A stretch of DNA of 64,000 nt from Thraustochytrium sp. TN22 (Eukaryota; Sar; Bigyra; Thraustochytrida; Thraustochytriidae): assembly GCA_013306675.1 (NCBI GenBank), contig JABLUY010000140.1, positions 1 to 64,000 of the forward strand, read 5' to 3'. Within the stretch, counting starts at the first letter, position 1; every line of letters starts with the position of its first letter. Positions 36,657-46,418 of this stretch are shown in pieces. Below the pieces are notes generated by a model. The model saw nothing but the letters and a program-made list of their open reading frames with translations. It was not told the DNA's origin and made no database searches. Position numbers and translations under genes: made by a program.

Positions 36657-37751
36657 ATGCGCAAGGGCGTGATCCGGCCGCGGCAGTTCCAGCAGGCGCC
36701 CGCCGCGCACGTCGGCAGCAGCCGCGCGTATGCGAACGGCAAGGAGGGCAAGCCCGGCAGCGGCAAGCGCAAGGTGGTCCTGGGCGCCGTGGCGCTCGTG
36801 GCGCTCGTGATGGTGTACTTGGTCTTTGGCGGCGCGGGCGGTGACGCCGGCGGCGACGCCGCCTCGCTCGCCGCCGCCAGCGGCGGCCTGGGCGGCGGCG
36901 CGGCGCTGGGCCAGGGCGCAGCCGCGCGCGGCGGCCTGCGCAGCGGCAGTCTCGCGAGCCACGACGAGGACGAGGACGACGAGGACGCGGACGCGGACGA
37001 TGATGCGGACGACGAGGACGACGAGGATGCCGTCGCCGAGGACGTGGACGACGAGGACGACGAGGACCCGGACAGGGAAGCGCTGGACGAGGACGAGGAC
37101 GAGACGGGCGGCGGCGTGGTGGGCGACCGCGACGAGGAGGAGGTGGACGACGAGGAGGTGGTGGGCCGCGGCGGCTTGGATGAGGACCTGCCTGACCTGG
37201 AGCAGCAGCGCAGGGACGAGCTTGCCGAGGAGGATGAGGCGCGCGCGCAGCTGGCCCTGGAGCAGCTGCCCACCTTCCAGGGCCCCGACGACAAGCGCCT
37301 CACCATCGACGCGTACTTTGCCAACCTCAACAAGAAGACCGTCAACATCTCGCCGTCGGGCAGCTTCAAGTTTGTCCTTGTGCACGCGCGTGACAAGAAC
37401 GGCGACGGCGCCTATATTGTGCAGGGCTGCTCGTCCAAGTCCAAGACCTGCAAGCACCCGGACGCCGCGCGCACCGTGCGGCACTCCCTCGCCCACTACG
37501 GCCTGCAGGGCACGGTGTTGGGCGGCGGCCGCATCACGCGCCACCACTTGCGCCATTCACAGAAGAAGGGCCTCATTTCCATCTTTGGCTATTCGCGCAC
37601 CTACGGCCGCTGCGAGGACTGCAACCGCAAGGTCTGTGACTTCGTCGCCGCCGCCTACCCGGAGTATGTCGTCCGCTACTCCAACGCCGGCTACCTGGAG
37701 AGCGACGAGACCAAGATCAAGCCCACCTTTGTCAAGTGCTCCGCGCCCTGA
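36657..37751 (+). CDS. Type II membrane protein with a C-terminal PHPT1/Janus phosphohistidine phosphatase domain
   Basis: A 364-residue protein. A basic cytosolic N-tail of about 38 residues is followed by one transmembrane segment (VVLGAVALVALVMVYLVF, about 41-58), a Gly/Ala stretch, a highly acidic linker (DEDEDDEDADADDD and similar, about 103-195), and a globular C-terminal domain (about 229-345). That domain matches 14-kDa phosphohistidine phosphatase: GSFKFVLVHA for the first strand, TVRHSLAHYG carrying the expected catalytic histidine (H276), LGGGRITRHH for the LGGGRISH signature, SIFGYSRTYG for the VYGYSMAYG strand, and AAYPEYVVRYSNAGY for the last strand. PHPT1 removes phosphate from histidine or lysine in proteins and is normally a small soluble cytosolic protein. 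A type II anchor would put this domain in the lumen of the secretory pathway. Confidence 0.82.
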   Translation: MRKGVIRPRQFQQAPAAHVGSSRAYANGKEGKPGSGKRKVVLGAVALVALVMVYLVFGGAGGDAGGDAASLAAASGGLGGGAALGQGAAARGGLRSGSLASHDEDEDDEDADADDDADDEDDEDAVAEDVDDEDDEDPDREALDEDEDETGGGVVGDRDEEEVDDEEVVGRGGLDEDLPDLEQQRRDELAEEDEARAQLALEQLPTFQGPDDKRLTIDAYFANLNKKTVNISPSGSFKFVLVHARDKNGDGAYIVQGCSSKSKTCKHPDAARTVRHSLAHYGLQGTVLGGGRITRHHLRHSQKKGLISIFGYSRTYGRCEDCNRKVCDFVAAAYPEYVVRYSNAGYLESDETKIKPTFVKCSAP

Positions 37752-38302
37752 TGTGTATCACGCTGTGCTTCCAGCGACCATGAGAAAGAAAAGACAGACA
37801 GACAGACAGACAGACGGAAAGGAAATCAATGGGGGAACTCGGAACATGACAAGTTTACGAGGCGCCATGAGGCGCCATGTTACAAGAGCAATCACAACAG
37901 GAGGATGTTGCGCGCAGCGGCGGGGGACTCTCCTCGTCCCAGATTCGTCGCAAGAGCGACCGTGAACCCGAGCGTCGGCCTCTTCGCCCTGGTTCGTCAC
38001 AAGAGAGAGAGCGATTGGATGTTGCGACTTCTCTCGTCCCTGATCTGTCCCTTTCGTGCGGCCCAGTTTCAGTCAGTCAGCCAGTCTGCCGACCAGAACC
38101 GGCCGCAATGCGCCCCTTGACCCCACCTTGCCTGACCCTCCTCCCGCCGCGCCGCGCGCCTCAGGGCTGGCGCCCCTTGCTCAGCCCTCCGTCCCAGCTC
38201 AGCTTCCTCCGCGCCGTGTCGGCCCTGGGGCGCTCGTACCCGGGCCGAGGCGGGTCCCGCCGCGGCAGAGCCCGAACCCCGCGCCAAAACCCCGAGCGCG
38301 CG
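37752..38302. other. Region upstream of sulfite oxidase
   Basis: 551 bp with a (CAGA)n run at 37792-37815. The sulfite oxidase frame is open here, with in-frame ATGs at 37877 and 38108, so part of it may be coding; the composition and lack of conserved features make me prefer 38303. Confidence 0.5.
37792..37815. repeat. (CAGA)n microsatellite
   Basis: Six tandem GACA units shortly after the stop of the phosphohistidine phosphatase gene. Confidence 0.9.
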
Positions 38303-40300
38303 ATGCTCGCGGCGGCGGCGCGGCGCGCGGCGCGCGGCGCGGCGCGCGGGCGCGCGGCGGGCGCGGCCGGCCCCGCGCGCGGCCCCGGCCCCGCGGGCGC
38401 GGGCGCGGGCATGGGCATGGGCATGGGGAGGATGGGCATGGACATGGGCGCGGGCGCGGGCGCGGGCGCGGGCGAGGCCGCGGGCGAGGCGCTCTGCGCG
38501 GGCGGCGGGAGGGCGGCTGCGAGCAGCGCGCGAGGCATGGCGACGAGAAGCGCGCGAGGCATGGCGACGGCTAGGACCATCGCGCGCGAAAAGGGCGCCG
38601 GCGCGGCGGGGGAAAGGACGACGAGGACGACGAGGACGACGGCCGCGGCGCTGCGCGAGGGCGGCGGCGAGGAGGGCCGAGGGCGGTGGAGGGCGGGCGC
38701 GCGCGCGGCCGTGGTGGGCGGCATGGGCCTGAGCGGCCTGGCGGCGGCACAGGTGATGCAGCAGGCGCCGGCCGAGGCCGAGGCGCTGGGCCCTGACGAG
38801 GTGGCGCCGGGCGGGAGCAGGACGGAGCGGTGCCCGCTGGGGTACCCGTACTTTACGCGCAAGGAGGTGGGCAAGCACAAGCGCAAGGAGGAGCGCATCT
38901 ACGTGACGTACCGCGACGGCGTGTACGACGTGACGACCTTTGTGGACGCGCACCCGGGCGGCGAGCGCATCTTGCTGGCGGCAGGGTCGGCGATCGACCC
39001 GTACTGGGCCATGTACCAGCAGCACAGCACGAGGCAGGTGATGGAGATCCTGGCGTCATTGCGCATCGGCACGTTGTACAAACACGAGTACGAGGAGGCG
39101 GAGCAGAGCATGGACTTTGACGACCCGTACGCGAACGACCCGCCGCGCGCGCCGCTGGGCAAGGTGCGGTGCGAGAAGCCGTACAACTCGGAGACGGTCA
39201 TCGAGCTCATCCCGGACAACTACATCACGCCGCTCCCGATGCACTACAAGCGGCACCACCACCCGGTGCCGCAGGCGCGCGAGGAGGACTACCGCTTGGT
39301 GCTGGCCTTCGAGGACGCCAACATCTTGCAGCTTACGACCAAGGACCTGCGGTCGCGCTTCAAGAAGCACGAGATCCCGGTGACGCTGCAGTGCGCCGGC
39401 AACCGGCGCAAGGAGCTGGAGAGCGTGGCGCCCGTGCAGGGCCTGGAGTGGGACTGCGGCGCCATCAGCACGGCCGTCTGGGGCGGCTGCCTGCTGCGCG
39501 ACGTGCTGGAGTTCACGGGCTTCGGGGACGAGTCGGCGCTCATTGAGCGCGCCGGCGTCAAGCACATTCAGTTTGAGGGCCTGGACAAGCCGTACGACGC
39601 GTCCATCCCGATCGACAAGGCGCTGAGCAAGTTCGGCGACGTCCTCGTGGCGTACGAGATGAACGGCGAGCCCATCCCACGCGAGCATGGCGGGCCGGTG
39701 CGCATCATCGTGCCGGGCCACCTCGCGGCGCGCAGCGTCAAGTGGTGCCACCGCGTCACCGCGTCCAAGGGCGAGGCACACAGCGGCTGGCAGCGCGGCA
39801 TCGCCTACAAGGGCGCGCCCTCGTACATGAAGTCCTTTGACGGCGTCGATCCGGAGACGCTGCCCTCGGTGCAGGAGCTCCCGGTCAACTCGGCAATTTG
39901 CACGCCGCGACCCAACGCGCGCATCGACTTCGAGGACGGCAGCATCACGCTCCGGGGCTGGGCCTGGAGCGGCGGCGGTCGCAACATCATCCGCGTGGAC
40001 GTCAGCGCCGATGGCGGTCGCACCTGGCAGCCGGCCGACCTCGGCCGCGGCTCTGAGCAGGCGCAGAACCGCGCCTGGGCGTGGACCTTTTGGGAGGCCG
40101 AGGTGGCCGTCCCGCCCGAGCTCTGCAAGCCGGGCCAGGACCTTGAGCTGCTCTGCCGCGCTGTCGACAGTTCCATGAACCACCAGCCAGAGCGCCGCGA
40201 CTCTGTCTGGAACCTCCGCGGCATCATGAACAACTCCTATCACCGCGTGCCTGTTCGTCTCGTCCCGCCCGGCCAGGAGGCCGCCGGCGAGTCTAGCTAG
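38303..40300 (+). CDS. SUOX: Cytochrome b5-type sulfite oxidase, probably mitochondrial
   Basis: A 665-residue protein with the architecture of animal sulfite oxidase. An Arg/Ala-rich leader (MLAAAARRAARGAARGRAAG) looks like a mitochondrial targeting peptide and is followed by low-complexity Gly/Ala/Met and Arg/Thr-rich DNA and a possible membrane-stop segment (AVVGGMGLSGLAAAQ). A cytochrome b5 domain spans about 185-265 with the heme ligand in VDAHPGGERILLAAG (H217). The molybdopterin domain follows with YKRHHHPVP, LTTKDLRSRF, the molybdenum cysteine in LQCAGNRR (C364), then VRIIVPGHLAARSVKWCHRVT and the C-terminal dimerisation domain. It oxidises sulfite to sulfate and passes electrons to cytochrome c in the intermembrane space. 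Alternative in-frame starts at 38108 and 37877 would add 65 or 142 residues. The frame is intact. Confidence 0.93.
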   Translation: MLAAAARRAARGAARGRAAGAAGPARGPGPAGAGAGMGMGMGRMGMDMGAGAGAGAGEAAGEALCAGGGRAAASSARGMATRSARGMATARTIAREKGAGAAGERTTRTTRTTAAALREGGGEEGRGRWRAGARAAVVGGMGLSGLAAAQVMQQAPAEAEALGPDEVAPGGSRTERCPLGYPYFTRKEVGKHKRKEERIYVTYRDGVYDVTTFVDAHPGGERILLAAGSAIDPYWAMYQQHSTRQVMEILASLRIGTLYKHEYEEAEQSMDFDDPYANDPPRAPLGKVRCEKPYNSETVIELIPDNYITPLPMHYKRHHHPVPQAREEDYRLVLAFEDANILQLTTKDLRSRFKKHEIPVTLQCAGNRRKELESVAPVQGLEWDCGAISTAVWGGCLLRDVLEFTGFGDESALIERAGVKHIQFEGLDKPYDASIPIDKALSKFGDVLVAYEMNGEPIPREHGGPVRIIVPGHLAARSVKWCHRVTASKGEAHSGWQRGIAYKGAPSYMKSFDGVDPETLPSVQELPVNSAICTPRPNARIDFEDGSITLRGWAWSGGGRNIIRVDVSADGGRTWQPADLGRGSEQAQNRAWAWTFWEAEVAVPPELCKPGQDLELLCRAVDSSMNHQPERRDSVWNLRGIMNNSYHRVPVRLVPPGQEAAGESS

Positions 40301-40810
40301 CCAGCTTGAGGCTGGTGCAAGTGGTCGATCGACACGGTTCTCACATCAGATAGATGGCCTGACTGAGGAGGAGGAGCCAAGCGTTCGAGCCGACCGTGGG
40401 TTGCGCGCTTCCCGTAGAGGAGCGAGTACCGTAAGTAGTGAGGTAGCTGGCACAGGCATGGATGCGAGTTCCTTTTTTTATGTGAACGACACGCTCAATT
40501 TGATTGGCCTCGACAGTGAGTTGGTTGATGAGGGACCAAGTGCTGGTCCACCGTGATTTCTCGAGCTCTGCAATCCATTGCAAGTACCTTACTTGAACTT
40601 GAAGCTTGGGAGGGGAGAGTCAATCTTGCCCCTAGATTCGCTGAGACGCCGTCACAAGGCTGTGTGCGCACGCTACCATTTCCCAACTGAAGGAAGCTCA
40701 TCACGAGTGCTTTGGCCTGAACTTCATGTCGCACGGCCCGTGGCCGCGCAAAGCGCCTCACCACTGCAGGCTCGCTGCCCAGCAAGGAAGTTCAAGCAAG
40801 CCAACGCATC

Positions 40811-40896
40811 CAAGCAAGCCAAGCAAGCCAAGCAAGCCAAGCAAGCCAAGCAAGCCAAGCAAGCCAAGCAAGCCAAGCAAGCCAAGCAAGCCAAGC
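40811..40896. repeat. Minisatellite, 9-bp unit CAAGCAAGC
   Basis: Nine to ten perfect tandem copies of CAAGCAAGC, ending in CCAAGCCGAG and followed within 30 bp by an AGCT run. Confidence 0.95.
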
Positions 40897-40922
40897 CGAG
40901 CGTGACTCCCGCCCGCGTCCTT

Positions 40923-40936
40923 GCTAGCTAGCTAGC
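40923..40936. repeat. AGCT tandem run
   Basis: Three GCTA units directly after the 9-bp minisatellite. Confidence 0.85.
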
Positions 40937-41207
40937 AGGGCAGGAGCAAATTGAGCCACCAACGAACCGGAGGAGTCACAGGCCGGATGAAGAAGCGGAA
41001 GAAGCTCTGGGTGGCCTTTCTGGTTCGCCCCGGGCTGCGTTGAACCCGGCGTTGTCGTGGTCGACGAGCCACGTGACGCTGCAATCCGCGCCCGCGCGCT
41101 GGCTGCCGCAATCACGGCGCGAGCCCGGGCTTGCCTTTCGCCCACGCGCAGCCGGCGCCGCGCGAAAGCTTGCAAGCTGCCTGGCGCGCTAGCTTTCGTC
41201 TCGTGGT

Positions 41208-41223
41208 TAGCTAGCTAGCTAGC
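41208..41223. repeat. AGCT tandem run
   Basis: Four GCTA units within the long intergenic region. Confidence 0.85.
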
Positions 41224-42857
41224 AGTGGCGGCCGGCGGCAAAGGTGGCCGCGCCCAGGCAGCCAAGGTCGCCGCACAGCACTGTACCGCACTGCACGGCC
41301 AGTGGCAGTGGCACTACACGCCGCCGCGGCCGCAACCGGGCGAGGGTCGAGATCGACAATCGCCAGAGGTGACCGTCCAGACCGCACTGCAGGAGAGGCG
41401 GCCACTGCAACTTACTCCAAGTTGGTGATGGCTGCCTGCAGGGCCTCGTCCCTCCCTAACGGCCGGTGCACGATGGTGGCTCGCTGGAATCCAAGTCAAT
41501 GCAACGGCAGCCCGGCAGCCGCCAACGCCACTGCCAGTGGTAGGTCAGACATGATTCTCTGGGCTCGGTCGCCGGGATTGGCAAGTCTGATGAGTGAGTC
41601 AGCAGCTTGTCGAGCTCTTGAGTTACAATCTGCACCAACTTGAAGACCTGCATGTTCATGTGAACAGCGCGTCCACGCGCGTCCACGAGGATCGACCACC
41701 CGCCCAACCGCTGCCAGTGACTCGCCATGGGTTCTGGCGTGGCGCGCCCGAGAGTGATTGGCCGAGCGGGTCCGCAGGACCAGGCCCGCGCGCGCCGTTT
41801 CTCTGCACTGCAGCGGCCTGGCCCTCATGATGGGCCTCATCAGCGCTGGCGGCCTAGCTCCGCGTCAGCCTCGCTCGCCGCGGCATCGACGAGCGAGTCG
41901 GAGCGCAGCTCCGAGTCCGCAGCAACTTCCGCGCAGCGCGCCGCGCTTCCAGCAGCAGACCCGACCAGGCCGGCCGCGGTGCCGCGCGCGCGTCTCGCCG
42001 CGCTGCGCTCGAGCGCCGCGCCGCGAGGGCGCGCTCGACCTCGCCTCGAGCCGGACGCCGCGAGCGCGAGCGCGAGCGCGAGCTCGGGCCCGGGCAGGTC
42101 GACGTCGAGCTCGACGGCGAGGGAGAGCCTCGCGGGGACGACGACAACTCCCATCGGCCGGCCGGAGAGCGAGCGAGCTGCCTGCGCGGGGAGGCCAGGA
42201 AGGCGCGGCTTGCGAGCTCGCAGCGCCGCTGGTGCTGGGCTGCTGGTGTTGTTGTCGCCGGCGAAGGACGGGCCTGGCGGCAGCAGCACCGCGCGGGCCA
42301 GCGCCGCAAACGCAAAGCAAAGCAAAGCAAAGCAAAGCCAAGCGCCGCCGGCAGGCAGCGGGCGGGCAGGCAGCAGTCGCGGACGCAGGCGCCGCGGCGG
42401 CGCGAGCTGAGCGAGCGGCGCGTGGCGCGGGAGTCCGGGCGGTGGCGCGCGGCGATCCCCGGTCGCCTCCATTCAACCTCCCTCCTCCGCCTCGCCTCAT
42501 CCATCCATCCATCCATCTCTCCATCCATCTAACGAGCGCGGCGGCGGCGTCGGCCGCAGCGGCGCGCGCCAGCCGAGCGGGGCGGCCGCGGCTCGCGCGC
42601 GCGCGCCGGCGCAGCGCGGCAGGCGCGGCGCGGCAGGCAGGCGGGCGGCATCGGCCGTCGAACGACAGCGCCGCGGCGCGTTCAAACAAACTCCCAAGCG
42701 GCGGCGGCCGGGCGGGCGAGCCTGGCGGCGGCCGCGTAGGGCGCGGCGGCGGCGGAGAGCGCGGCGGAGGCAGCCCGCGCGCCCGTGGCTGGCTGGCCTG
42801 CCTGGGACGCACCCCGACTCGACGGCTTGACTCGCCTCGCCTCGTTTCGACGCGCAT

Positions 42858-42881
42858 AGACTCGACTCGACTCGACTCGAC
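42858..42881. repeat. (GACTC)n pentanucleotide repeat
   Basis: Five GACTC units about 260 bp upstream of the fucosyltransferase-like start. Confidence 0.9.
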
Positions 42882-43144
42882 TTGAGACGGTTCGAGCGGG
42901 CCGCGGTCGCGTTGCGCGCTCGGGACCGTGCCCTCGACCGCTCGCGCGCTAGCTCGCTCGCTCGCTCACTCGGGCGCTCGCTCGCGCGGCGGAGCGCAGA
43001 GCCGCGCCGTGGCTGGCTGGCCAGGCAGGCTTGGACGAAGAAGAGTGACGAAGAGGCCGGCGCAAGGCGCAAGGGCGCGACACGGTGAGTGCCGCCTGGG
43101 TCGGCGCGGCGCTGCGCGCCGCGCTGCAGGGCGCGAGCCCTGGC

Positions 43145-45762
43145 ATGGCCTCATCGTTGGGGCGGAGGACGCATCACTCGGGCAGCGTGGACAAGCGCGC
43201 AGGGGTGGCAACGTCGTCGCTCGAGGAGGTGGACCTGCCGTTCAACGACCCGGTCTCGCCCAAGATGCTGAGCAAGGGCCGCACGCGGTTGCGGCTGAGC
43301 GCCGGCCGCGGCGTGGGGCTGTGCTTGATGGCCGGCGTGCTCATGTGCTGGGCGCTGTCCACGATGAAGTTTGAGGAGCGCATCAACGTGTCCGGCACCG
43401 TCGTCACGCGCTGGACGTCCGTGGCGTGGGCCACGCTCGACATGACGGACGACGAGGCGCCTGGCGCGCCGCCCAAGGCGGCCGACGCGCTCGCGACAGG
43501 GCCGTGGTCCGGGCCGCCGCAGGTGCCACCAAGGTTGCCGCCGGGGCCGCCCCTCGAGGACCACGGCGACCTGGCGGCGGGCCGCATCTTGCCGCCGCCC
43601 GTGACAATACGCGGCAGCGCGGCCGCCACGCGCGCGCCGCCGCGCAATGCGTCGCGGGCGAACAGCGCTGCGGCCGCGGCCTCGGCCTTGGACTCGGACT
43701 CGCAGGGCAAGCCTGAATTCAGGCACCTTGGACCGCCGCCCTCGAGGTACGAGGCCGGCGGCAAGTACCCGGCGTACGACACGCTGTCGGAGACGGCGGA
43801 GCTGACGTCGCCGCGCGAGGCGTGGGCGCTGTCGTCGCGGGGCGGGGGCGGGTGGAACTCGTCGTCGTCCAGGCTGGACTTCACGACCATCAATGCGCAG
43901 CTGCTGGACTTCAAGCTGTCTACCACATACTCAAGCAAGAACTGGACCGCGGAGGAGCTTGAGGAGGTCGGCATTGGCAGGTACCTGCTGTTTTACTCGG
44001 TGGAGTCCCTGGAGCTGCCCGTGTACAGCGAAAAGGTGGACGGCGTGGAGCTGGGCATCGGCGCGACGCGGCACCCGAGCTTCCGCCGCTTCGTGCACCG
44101 CGGCGACAAGGTGCTCGGCCTCGAGGTGGAGCGCGTGACGCGCAAGACGCAGTCCAGCTGGCTGCGCGTTGGCAAGGAGGAGTACATCCCTGTGACCTCG
44201 CACGTGGTCGGCAAGCAGGGCAACATCGTGCACATGCGCGCAGACATGAAGATGAACACGACGCGCCTCTTCAACGTGCGCGCCTTCGACGTCATCCACC
44301 GCGACTGCGCCTGGGTGCGCGACCTCCCGGCGCGCCAGAGCTGCTTCCGTATGATGCATCTCATCGCCGAGGTGCGCCGCCTCATGCGCGACCAGGGCCT
44401 GCTGCGGCTGCAGCACGTCTCGGGCGAGCCGGTGGACGCCGCCACGGCTGCGCTGCCCTTCAATGCCAAGATGGCGCTCATCATGCCGCTCAAGTCCGAG
44501 CGCGAGGCGTGCGAGCACATTGACATCTGGGCCGCCTGCACGCAGCGCCCCATGTGCACCTGGGTCTACGACGCGCCCAGCGAGAAGACCATATGCAGGC
44601 TCGACGACGACCTCCAGTACCCGGTCCCTGAGCAGGCGCCGCCCGAATATGACCCGGACTTTGACTTCGTGGACGACCCCAACTCCCCGGAGCGCTTCTT
44701 CGTGTACCAGCCCTCGGGCGGCATCAACAACCAGCGCATCCAGCTCGAGACCGCCCTCGTCATCTGCAAGCTTCTCAAGCGCACCTGTGTGCTGCCGCCC
44801 ATCGCGCAGCACACCAACTTCTACTTCCGCTACAACATGCACCACCCGCGCCGCATGGTGAGCATGCAGCGCATCTTCAACCTGCGCCGCCTCTCCGAGG
44901 TCGTCAGCGTGCGCACCATTCCGGAGGACAAGTCACTCCTGACCTGGATCGACTCGATCGGTGGCACGCCGTACATCACCTCCGGTACCGGCCTCACGGC
45001 CGACACCTCGGCCACGGGCTGGCGCGTCGTCATGCGCGACGCGCGACGCCTCAATGCGGCGAACATTTGGCGCGACGCTGACATCCGCAAGTGGTTCAAG
45101 GCCGACACCTCGCGCTTCCTCTTCTTCGCCAACTTCTCTATGTGGCGCACGGTCGACCTCATGATGCTCAGCCCGCAGTACATCGAGGTCAAGAACCACC
45201 TCACCTTCACCGACACGCTCAAGGAGCAGGCGCTTTACTTCGCCGACTCCCTCGGCGGTCAGTACAACGCCATTCACCTGCGTCGCGGCGACAAGCGCCA
45301 CGAGGCCTCCTTCGACGACATCGCGCGCGACCCCAACTACTTCGGCACGCGCTTCCTGCAGCTCCAGCCCATTACGCGCAAACTCTACATTGCTTCCGAC
45401 GAGCGCAATCTCACATACTTTGAGCCGCTCAAGGAGATGGGCTACGAGATTTTCACGTGGCGCGACTTTGACCGTCACCGCCTCGACAGCTTCCTCGTGC
45501 GCTTTCCGCCCACCATGTACTTTGACATCCTCGGCATCCTCGAGCAGCTTGTCTGCTCCTACGCGTATCGCTTTCTCGGCAGCCCTTTTCCACCTTTACG
45601 CTCTACATTCTGCGCATGCGCAGGCAGTTCCCCATGCTCTCCCAGACCTTGGAGGACGACCCGCCGCGCCTCCCGGCCATTTATGACGGCCAGGACCTCG
45701 CCGCCGTGTACAACTCCAACTGCAACCCGTATGACCCGCAGCATCATGTTCGTCCGTGCTGA
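43145..45762 (+). CDS. Type II membrane O-fucosyltransferase-like protein with a one-base frame break near the C-terminus
   Basis: From ATG 43145 (MASSLGRRTHHSGS) the protein has a basic cytosolic tail, one transmembrane segment (VGLCLMAGVLMCWALST, about 57-74), a Pro/Ala-rich stem with NVSG and similar glycosylation sites, and a C-terminal catalytic region. There, QPSGGINNQRIQLETALVI (from about 522) and AIHLRRGDKRHE (R713) are the signatures of the GDP-fucose O-fucosyltransferase family, so a Golgi enzyme is likely; the acceptor is unknown. The reading frame is lost at about 45584-45592, in GGCAGCCCTTTTCC. Up to GS it is normal; one base less than expected is present, and the next frame reads PFSTFTLYILRMRRQF, DDPPRLPAIYDGQ and HHVRPC, then a stop at 45762. 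The original frame instead runs on in meaningless Arg/Ser text to 45967. This is a sequencing error or a real mutation. No GT-AG intron fits. Confidence 0.8.
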
Positions 45763-46418
45763 TGACGCCCAACACCTTGGTGTGCGCGGGGATGCGAATG
45801 CAATGCAAAGACGAATGAATGAATCCGAATGGATGCGAGAAAGCTGCTCGCCGTCAGTCCAAGTCAAATCTGAGCCCTGCGCGTGCCGACTTTTTCATCG
45901 GCCAGTGCGAGCTGATGTGATGTGTTCTCTCTTCTCATTTTTGACGTGCGTGACGCAAATGACGTGACGCAAGTGACATGACGTGCCGTGACGTGATGTG
46001 ACCTGACAGATTCTGGAGTGAAGTATGAATTCCGATGTGGCAAGCTACCTTGAGAGAGAAGATGCAGACCGAGCGATCAGGAGCACGCATTGCTGGTGGG
46101 TATGGAAAAAGGGGTGCCATGCCTTCCGGCATGTTGTTATCGGGCGACCTCGGCAGCTTGCCGCTCTCGACCTCTCTTACTACTCCCTCTTTCCCGCCCA
46201 CAACGCCGGCTGGCTTCATCTTCAACTCGACGCTTGGCGTCGTAAGCGAAAGGGGGAGGAGAGACCTGGCTGTGAAATAAGAGATACAATGACAGGTTGG
46301 GCTCGCGTTGAGCGTTTCAAGCTGTGGTAGCTTGACACGTCACAGGACAGCCATGAGAAAGAGAGACAGACGCGATGGCTCGCGGCCAAGTTCCAGTCCG
46401 TCTCGCGATGATATCGCG
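45763..46418. other. Tail-to-tail intergenic region with TGACG-rich repeat
   Basis: 656 bp without a gene. At about 45940-46010 the word TGACG (or its variants TGACGTG, TGACGCAA) occurs about ten times, a degenerate tandem array. The remaining part is of mixed composition. Confidence 0.55.
45940..46010. repeat. Degenerate tandem array of TGACG words
   Basis: GTGACGCAAATGACGTGACG and similar words repeat with 5- to 12-bp spacing. The words resemble cAMP-response-type TGACG half sites, but their position after a stop codon makes a promoter role unlikely. Confidence 0.7.

Larger units (their letters stand above)
40301..43144. other. Long repeat-rich intergenic region
   Basis: About 2.8 kb between two plus-strand genes. 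It holds a 9-bp minisatellite (40811-40896), AGCT runs (40923-40936, 41208-41223), palindromic CACTGCCAGTG-like sites (41299-41314, 41528-41542), CCAT runs (42500-42530), GACTC runs (42858-42881) and AGCAA runs (about 42310-42335). ORFs longer than 200 codons exist on both strands but are Arg/Ala/Ser-rich artefacts of GC content. No gene is supported. Confidence 0.55.

Noticed and set aside
37877-38302. Upstream starts for sulfite oxidase
   Set aside because: The text before 38303 has no conserved features and the targeting-peptide-like sequence begins there; not fully excluded.
40811-40896. 9-bp repeats as a possible CRISPR array
   Set aside because: Units are contiguous with no spacers and are far too short; the genome is eukaryotic.
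41758-43088. Long ORFs in the gap before the fucosyltransferase-like gene
   Set aside because: Both strands give similar Arg/Ala/Ser-rich text and no start context or domain; the region is full of simple repeats.
43085-43144. GTGAGT at 43085 as donor of a 5' leader intron or GTG as start of the fucosyltransferase-like gene
   Set aside because: No matching acceptor or upstream coding exon could be supported, and ATG 43145 gives a complete type II membrane start.
45940-46010. TGACG array as cAMP-response promoter
   Set aside because: It lies between two convergent stop codons, not near a gene start, so it is listed only as a repeat.
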